A stretch of DNA of 11,638 nt from Leptospira sp. (lineage in GTDB: Bacteria; Spirochaetota; Leptospiria; Leptospirales; Leptospiraceae). Made by a program: the position numbers and the translations under genes. This document shows positions 8,109-11,638 of the stretch, piece by piece (within the stretch, counting starts at the first letter, position 1; the number at the start of each line of letters is the position of its first letter). Below the pieces are notes generated by a model. It saw only the letters and a list, made by a program, of their open reading frames with translations, was not told the origin of the DNA and made no database searches. The DNA lies in NCBI GenBank assembly GCA_016742255.1, contig JACVCB010000052.1, forward strand, positions 1-11,638, written 5' to 3'.

Positions 8109-8555
8109 ATGAGATACTTACCCATTCCCCTTCTCGTTTTTCTCTTCACTTGCCATACCTATACCCCTTGGAAATCCGGATGGAAACAAAAAGACGGATC
8201 CGAAGTATTCTATGCTGCAGTCTCTGCAAAAGCGAGTGAACAAGCGATCGAATCTGGAAGTTTAGCAATGCGAAGAACCACTTGCGTAAACGCAACGAAC
8301 CTACTCTCTACTTCACCTAAACTAACAAGCATTTTGTTAGAGAATGAATCTGTAGAGCTCACTGAAACAGAAATCAAAGACTTGGGGCGCCTGATTGCCT
8401 CACACAAAATCAAACCCAAACAAGATTCTTGCCAATCGGAAGAAGGTGGTTTTTTCCTCACAAGCCCTGCATGGGAAAATTGCCAATGTTTGTACCTCAT
8501 TGAATACCCAGGTGGCAGATCCCAATTCCGCCAAGACATCACACAAGTCAAATAA
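8109..8555 (+). CDS. Small cysteine-containing putative lipoprotein
   Basis: The gene encodes 148 residues. The N-terminus MRYLPIPLLVFLFTC is a short lipoprotein signal with the lipidated Cys at position 15. An in-frame stop at 8076 and the lack of other start codons before the signal fix the start at 8109. The mature part has four more cysteines (59, 108, 125, 127), enough for two disulfides in an exported protein. It also has a segment SGSLAMRRTTCVNATNLL and a C-terminal WENCQCLYLIEYPGG. The family is not recognised by name; an envelope lipoprotein is the best reading. It is monocistronic: the convergent rep-like gene ends only 3 nt beyond its stop. A long open frame on the opposite strand is a shadow of this gene. 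Confidence 0.75.
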   Translation: MRYLPIPLLVFLFTCHTYTPWKSGWKQKDGSEVFYAAVSAKASEQAIESGSLAMRRTTCVNATNLLSTSPKLTSILLENESVELTETEIKDLGRLIASHKIKPKQDSCQSEEGGFFLTSPAWENCQCLYLIEYPGGRSQFRQDITQVK

Positions 8556-8558
8556 CCA

Positions 8559-9143
8559 CTAAGATTTCGGGGTGGCAAGCCAACGTTCCCAGTATCGTTG
8601 TTGGTTCCCCGTTAGTTCTTCCGGCCCTTTCAGTTTGACAAGGGACAATCTCGTTGACTCTGACATCGTCTCACCCATCCAGCCAAGGAACTGTTTCCAC
8701 TTTTCTTCACCCGATGGTTCTGATCTCTTATGTATTTGATTTTGTTTTTGTACTGTATGATAAGAGCTAGCACGTCCAGCCAATTCTGCCTTGGATGCGT
8801 TTCCTACACTCTCCCCTACTCGTTTCACATTCTGATTTGATGGATCATACTTTGGAACATCCTCCGAACCTTTCTTTTCTTGGAGCACAGGTTTCAAAAA
8901 TCGTTTTCTACCATCAAAGTGAGTTTGCACAAGGAGACCCTTCGCTTTTAACTGCGAGACCAAACGTGAAATTGTATCTTGTTTCAAACGTAAGATTTTT
9001 GCAAAATACTCATTGGATGCATAACACCCATCCTTTGCATCTAAAGATACAATCTCTGCATACAAACGAATCTGATTCGGATTTAAATCCAAATCATACA
9101 TCCATTGTGCAACCCAAACTCCTGTCCTTTCTTTCCCTTTCAT
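8559..9143 (-). CDS. Winged-helix DNA-binding protein, probable replication initiator (Rep-like)
   Basis: The gene encodes 194 residues from the ATG at 9143. A TTG 45 nt upstream is in frame, but the ATG has purine-rich GAGAGGAAGG directly before it and MKGKERTGVWV is a natural start. Residues 19-86 look like a winged helix: NPNQIRLYAEIVSLDAKDG, then SNEYFAKILRLKQDTISRLV as the helix-turn-helix, then KAKGLLVQTHFDGRKRFLKP as the wing. This arrangement occurs in many plasmid and phage replication proteins (HTH_36-like) and in some regulators. A low-complexity polar linker (about 87-145) leads to a small C-terminal domain with EKWKQFLGWM and QQRYWERWL. It faces away from parA-parB across a 0.7-kb structured gap, the usual layout for a replicon's rep/par region. 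The initiator role is inferred from domain and context; a transcription factor remains possible. Confidence 0.68.
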   Translation of the reverse strand: MKGKERTGVWVAQWMYDLDLNPNQIRLYAEIVSLDAKDGCYASNEYFAKILRLKQDTISRLVSQLKAKGLLVQTHFDGRKRFLKPVLQEKKGSEDVPKYDPSNQNVKRVGESVGNASKAELAGRASSYHTVQKQNQIHKRSEPSGEEKWKQFLGWMGETMSESTRLSLVKLKGPEELTGNQQRYWERWLATPKS

Positions 9144-9294
9144 CCTTCCTCTCTTTTCCAACAGAGACCTTCGGTGCCCAAAAAACAAAATGTTCTTTGG
9201 TCTTTTCCGTTACGAAGAAAGCAAAGCTATCGCAACGGTTTTTTCATTTGGAAGTTTTTACAAACGTCCATGTTTGGAATTCATAGGAATCCCA

Positions 9295-9376
9295 GGTGAT
9301 GTATGTTGCGGTATATTGTGGAAGACCGCATAAGAGTATGAGGGCGCTCTCCCCTACTCTCTAACTTCTAATCACC
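9295..9376 (+). ncRNA. Structured element, copy 1 (plus strand)
   Basis: GGTGAT (9295-9300) can pair with ATCACC (9371-9376) to enclose two hairpins. The first is TGCGGT/ACCGCA (9307-9312, 9325-9330) with loop ATATTGTGGAAG. The second is GAGTA/TACTC (9334-9338, 9355-9359) with an inner GGG/CCC. This gives a three-way-junction fold. Blocks GGTGATGTA, TGTGGAAG and CTCCCCTA are repeated in the same order in an inverted second copy. It could be an RNA leader reading toward parA, a small RNA, or a DNA structure of the origin; no known family is recognised. Confidence 0.45.
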
Positions 9377-9471
9377 AGAATGGATTTTTTTGTCAAGTCT
9401 AATGTGACATAATATCTATATGCCAAATCTCTCAAATTAGCGATTGGTTTGGGCACGAGATTGATTTTGAA

Positions 9472-9532
9472 TAGGGGAGGGAAGAGAGTCTTTCTGGACT
9501 GCTTCCACACAATCCAGAAAGTTTACATCACC
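9472..9532 (-). ncRNA. Structured element, copy 2 (minus strand)
   Basis: Read on the minus strand, GGTGATGTA (9532-9524) is followed by a perfect 9-bp hairpin CTTTCTGGA/TCCAGAAAG (9521-9513, 9498-9490). Its 14-nt loop contains TGTGGAAG, and CTCCCCTA (9479-9472) comes next. Block order and spacing match copy 1 to within 1 nt, while the stem sequence is different. The outer GGTGAT pairing of copy 1 is not obvious here. It would lie in the far leader of the rep-like gene. Confidence 0.45.
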
Positions 9533-9693
9533 CAGTGAAAGGGTTGAGATAATCTTAAAACTGATCCAAAATAGTACAAGAATTTTTCTATCCCTAACTT
9601 AGTTTTTTCTCTTCCTTTGGGCGCATCGAATCCTCCCATTCCAAAACTTCAATTTAATATTCGAGCAGGCTCTTCGCTCCAATCTTTCGCATT

Positions 9694-9724
9694 CGCAAAA
9701 GGATTTCCGCTACGATCCTTTGCG
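9694..9724. repeat. Imperfect hairpin, possible dispersed non-coding repeat
   Basis: CGCAAAAGGAT (9694-9704) and ATCCTTTGCG (9715-9724) pair over 10 bp with one bulged A around a 10-nt loop. A smaller GAGC/GCTC repeat lies just before it (9663-9672). It is not followed by a T-run, so it does not look like a simple terminator. Confidence 0.4.
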
Positions 9725-9772
9725 CAAGGCTTCCCTTCTATATCCTACATTCTAAATTGATAATCAAATCCC

Positions 9773-9792
9773 AAGGTACGCCGGCGTACTTT
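9773..9792. promoter_or_regulatory. parS: Candidate parS site 1, upstream of parA
   Basis: A 20-bp palindrome with one mismatched pair and core GTACGCCGGCGTAC (9776-9789) lies 68 nt before the parA ATG. The first 17 bases are identical to the palindrome in the parA-parB gap. Its GC-rich core stands out in AT-rich surroundings. ParB/Spo0J proteins bind 16-bp palindromes, so it may be the centromere, an operator, or both. Confidence 0.6.
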
Positions 9793-9818
9793 TCAAAATT
9801 TAGATCTAAAAATTTAAT
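9790..9818 (+). promoter_or_regulatory. Possible parA promoter with palindromic operator in the spacer
   Basis: TTTTCA (9790-9795), a 17-bp spacer and TTTAAT (9813-9818) make a moderate sigma70-type match. The spacer contains the perfect 12-bp palindrome TTTAGATCTAAA (9799-9810), and the -35 abuts candidate parS site 1, so binding at either palindrome could repress transcription. The region is AT-rich, which weakens the promoter call. Confidence 0.3.
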
Positions 9819-9860
9819 TTTATTGCATCAGTGACTAGGAACCAAAAAAATAAATCTGCA

Positions 9861-10592
9861 ATGAAAATCATTACGGTTGCCAACATCAAAGGTGGAACTT
9901 CCAAATCCACCACTGCAATTCACCTCGCACTCGCTCTTTCCAAAAAAGGTTCGACTCTTGCCATTGACATGGACCCTCAAGCAGACCTTTCAGACTTCTT
10001 TTTCCCAGAAGAACCAGTTGAGTTTTTTGACTCAGGGAACACATTATCCGTTTTAAATGCAGAAACCACCCTCGCCGAATCGATCAAAAAATCTAATAAC
10101 GTAGATGTACTTCCTTCCATCATCGAACTCTCCGATTTGAGTTACCTTGCCTCCAAAGATTATTCCATCATCCCAAGACTAAAGAATGTTCTTTCAAAAA
10201 CAAAATACGACTACGTTGTCATAGACACACCCGGATCAGGTTCCTCCGAAAACATCACATCCTACTTACCAGCTTCCGTAATTCTTGTGCCGGTCACTCC
10301 CTCCAAATGGGCTATTCGGACAGTTGCACAAGTATTAAAAAAAGTAAGTGAAGCGGAAAGATTCGATGAACAAAGCAAAAAAAAGTCAGTGATGATCCTC
10401 CCCTCTCAGTGGGGGACATCCCAAAAACAAATGGACCTTTTGGATAAATTAAGAAATATCAAATCTCTAAAAATTCTAGAACCGATTCCAAAAAACGAAG
10501 GTATTCGGGACCGGACAGAGACTGGCAAACCTCTTCAAGAAGGAAGTGCTCCTTGGAAAGCTTTCGAAAATTTAGCGGAGATTCTGAAATAA
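9861..10592 (+). CDS. parA: ParA-family partition ATPase
   Basis: The gene encodes 243 residues from the ATG at 9861. A GTG at 9831 would add 10 polar residues ahead of MKIITVANIKGG; neither start has a clear ribosome binding site, and the ATG places the first beta strand at the N-terminus as is usual. ParA binds ATP and nucleoid DNA and moves ParB-parS complexes to segregate the replicon. Visible motifs are the deviant Walker A KGGTSKST (10-17) with its signature lysine, DMDPQAD (36-42), Walker B VVIDTPG (119-125), and a late PIPKNEGIRD segment. No N-terminal helix-turn-helix is present, so it belongs with the short ParA proteins of chromosomes and type Ib plasmids; autoregulation would need ParB or another protein. 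parB follows after a 29-nt gap filled largely by a parS-like palindrome. Confidence 0.92.
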   Translation: MKIITVANIKGGTSKSTTAIHLALALSKKGSTLAIDMDPQADLSDFFFPEEPVEFFDSGNTLSVLNAETTLAESIKKSNNVDVLPSIIELSDLSYLASKDYSIIPRLKNVLSKTKYDYVVIDTPGSGSSENITSYLPASVILVPVTPSKWAIRTVAQVLKKVSEAERFDEQSKKKSVMILPSQWGTSQKQMDLLDKLRNIKSLKILEPIPKNEGIRDRTETGKPLQEGSAPWKAFENLAEILK

Positions 10593-10609
10593 GGTACGCC
10601 GGCGTACCT
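10591..10609. promoter_or_regulatory. parS: Candidate parS site 2, between parA and parB
   Basis: AGGTACGCCGGCGTACCT (10592-10609) is a perfect 18-bp palindrome. It starts on the last base of the parA stop codon and ends 12 nt before the parB ATG. It shares AAGGTACGCCGGCGTAC with the site upstream of parA. The paired placement around parA and the sequence identity make it the best centromere candidate in the window. In RNA it would also form a strong hairpin between the two genes. Confidence 0.6.
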
Positions 10610-10621
10610 GAAACAAATATT

Positions 10622-11500
10622 ATGAAAACTAAAACAAACTTTAACCCTGCAGATATTTTATCAAAAGCCTCAAACAGAACATCCTCACTCAATCCGTTCT
10701 TAAGTTCTGAAAACTCAAACCAACACCAGACCATTGATATCCCAATGGATCAAATCATCACAGAAAACAATCCGAGAAAAACGTTTAATGATGCTAGTAT
10801 CCGAGAACTTGCTGACTCCATTTCCCAATACGGGTTATTACAACCAATTGTAGTTAGAAAAAAAGCAGGTAAATATGAACTCATCAATGGCGAAAGAAGA
10901 TACCGCGCTCACAAACTACTTAAATCCAAAACGATTCCTGCGGTGGTCAAAAACGTAGAACAAATCGACATCACAAAATTACCAGAAATCAAACTGGTTG
11001 AAAATCTCCAAAGAGAAGACCTATCAGAATCTGACCTTGCCTTATCCCTCCAAGAGCTAAAAAATAGGCACAAAGAAACAAACGAACAATTAGCAAAAAG
11101 AATTCATAAATCAGCACAGTGGGTAAAATCTAAAATAGCACACGCAGAGATTTTAAAGGAAACGAGCCTTAACTCAAATGTAGATAAATCTCATCCGATT
11201 TACCAAATTCCAACAAGCCTATTCACTGAAATTGCACCTCTCGATGTATCAAATCGCAAAAAAGCCATTGATTACCTCATCAAAGGTCTTGAGAAAAAAG
11301 GTGACTTCCCTTCTCGGAATGACCTTCGGGAATACGTAAGACCTTTAAAACCAACCAAACCATCCAAAACAAAACCGAAACTCAAACAACTAGAGCTAAA
11401 AGATTTAAAATCAAAATTAGCAAAAATCAAAGAAAAGATTTCTGTTTTGCAAAATGAAAAGACAATCTTAGAAGAAACGATTCGTAAGTATAAGAAGTAG
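10622..11500 (+). CDS. parB: ParB/Spo0J-family centromere-binding protein
   Basis: The gene encodes 292 residues from the ATG at 10622; an upstream in-frame TTG inside parA is rejected because the added residues are parA read in another frame. ParB binds parS, uses CTP to load and spread on DNA, and stimulates ParA. Visible features in order are ENNPRKTFND (48-57), GLLQPIVVRK (71-80), the CTP-binding GERRYRA (90-96), ENLQRED (127-133), a helix-turn-helix at about 153-178 (NEQLAKRIHKSAQWVKSKI), and a linker. The C-terminal part (about 242-292) is very Lys-rich and predicted coiled coil, starting PLKPTKPSKTKPKLK, and probably serves dimerisation and non-specific DNA binding. Length is normal for the family. 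It is co-transcribed with parA, with a candidate binding site directly ahead of its start. Confidence 0.93.
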   Translation: MKTKTNFNPADILSKASNRTSSLNPFLSSENSNQHQTIDIPMDQIITENNPRKTFNDASIRELADSISQYGLLQPIVVRKKAGKYELINGERRYRAHKLLKSKTIPAVVKNVEQIDITKLPEIKLVENLQREDLSESDLALSLQELKNRHKETNEQLAKRIHKSAQWVKSKIAHAEILKETSLNSNVDKSHPIYQIPTSLFTEIAPLDVSNRKKAIDYLIKGLEKKGDFPSRNDLREYVRPLKPTKPSKTKPKLKQLELKDLKSKLAKIKEKISVLQNEKTILEETIRKYKK

Positions 11501-11502
11501 AG

Positions 11503-11637
11503 ATGGCTCTAAAAATGGATTCAGTAGGTAACTTTTTTATGCTTTTCTTAGAAAAAAACTTGTACTGTTTTCCAACTTACGCTATCTTGTACTCAATCCT
11601 TAACTGGGTTGAACAAAAACCCTGGGAAGTGTGGTAG
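11503..11637 (+). CDS. Possible 44-aa small protein downstream of parB
   Basis: An ATG two nucleotides after the parB stop opens a 44-codon frame ending in TAG at 11635-11637. The translation begins MALKMDSVGNFFMLFLEKN and has a moderately hydrophobic middle (CFPTYAILYSILNWV) and the end EQKPWEVW. The purine-rich end of parB (GAAGTAGAG) could act as a weak ribosome binding site. Tight spacing is the main support; length alone is not significant, and no homologue is recognised. Confidence 0.35.
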   Translation: MALKMDSVGNFFMLFLEKNLYCFPTYAILYSILNWVEQKPWEVW

Positions 11638-11638
11638 C

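Larger units (their letters stand above)
9144..9860. other. Non-coding rep-parA intergenic region, candidate replication origin
   Basis: About 0.7 kb with no credible gene. It holds, in order: a short inverted repeat CAAAC/GTTTG (9261-9276); two inverted copies of a folded element (9295-9376 and 9472-9532); a hairpin at 9694-9724; a palindrome shared with the parA-parB gap (9773-9792); and an AT-rich stretch (9791-9830) with a 12-bp palindrome. I saw no tandem iterons and no exact DnaA box (TTATCCACA). Origin function is inferred from the flanking rep-like and par genes. Confidence 0.45.

Noticed and set aside
8210..8578. 122-codon open frame opposite the small lipoprotein gene.
   Set aside because: The opposite strand has a promoter, lipoprotein signal and paired cysteines; this frame shows no domain.
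8795..9286. 163-codon open frame opposite the rep-like gene.
   Set aside because: The translation has no recognisable domain, and the minus-strand frame has a clear winged helix with a ribosome binding site.
9317..9325. TGTGGAAGA as a DnaA box.
   Set aside because: It matches TGTGGATAA at only 7 of 9 positions and has no cluster of similar sites.
8809..9359. The 13-mer CTCTCCCCTACTC occurs both inside the rep-like gene (8809-8821) and in copy 1 of the structured element (9347-9359).
   Set aside because: An exact 13-mer shared by chance is expected about once or twice in a window this size, and one copy is coding.
9501..9509. Minus-strand GGAAGCAG resembles part of the conserved SRP (4.5S) RNA loop.
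   Set aside because: The characteristic GGAA tetraloop and the asymmetric loop pairing around it are absent; the block is explained better by the repeated element with TGTGGAAG in both loops.
11606..11622. GGGTT/AACCC repeat near the right edge as a par-operon terminator.
   Set aside because: The stem is only 5 bp and no T-run follows.
1..11638. CRISPR arrays, tRNA or rRNA genes, transposase genes.
   Set aside because: No regularly spaced repeats, no tRNA/rRNA sequence signatures and no transposase-like frames were seen.

Overview
The window looks like part of a Leptospira replicon, most likely the small chromosome (or a large plasmid) of a saprophytic species related to L. biflexa. Four things support this: several proteins with spirochaete-style relaxed lipoboxes; an OpgG/OpgH pair for periplasmic glucan synthesis; low-to-moderate GC with A/T-rich codon choice; and a helix-turn-helix Rep-like gene facing away from a parA-parB pair across a roughly 0.7-kb gap. 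The organism assignment is inference from gene style; no sequence search was run.

Layout. Positions 1-2920 (minus strand) hold two translationally coupled, apparently paralogous lipoprotein genes; the distal one runs off the left edge. Positions 3063-7049 (plus strand) hold a tight opgG / small membrane protein / opgH operon for osmoregulated periplasmic glucans. Its genes overlap by 17 and 4 nt. A 321-aa alpha/beta hydrolase (7027-7992, minus) runs into the end of opgH with a 23-nt convergent overlap. A short cysteine-rich lipoprotein gene (8109-8555, plus) has a near-consensus promoter placed so that its mRNA should be leaderless.

The right-hand part is the replication/partition module: a winged-helix Rep-like protein (8559-9143, minus), an intergenic region (9144-9860), parA (9861-10592), parB (10622-11500), and a possible 44-codon ORF directly behind parB. 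A near-identical 16-bp palindrome (core GTACGCCGGCGTAC) occurs twice, just before parA and in the parA-parB gap, and is a good candidate for this replicon's parS centromere.

The most unusual structure is in the intergenic region. Two diverged copies of a roughly 60-nt element lie in inverted orientation (9295-9356 plus; 9472-9532 minus). Three exact blocks (GGTGATGTA, TGTGGAAG, CTCCCCTA) occur in the same order at offsets 0/22/54 and 0/23/53. In both copies the middle block is in the loop of a perfect hairpin, and the two hairpin stems have unrelated sequences. This suggests a conserved folded RNA or folded-DNA element, one copy reading toward parA and the other toward rep, possibly controlling replication or copy number.

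How the genes fit together: ParA/ParB and the palindromes would segregate the replicon; the Rep-like protein and the structured region would initiate or regulate its replication. The left 8 kb is envelope cargo: lipoproteins, the glucan synthase and a hydrolase.
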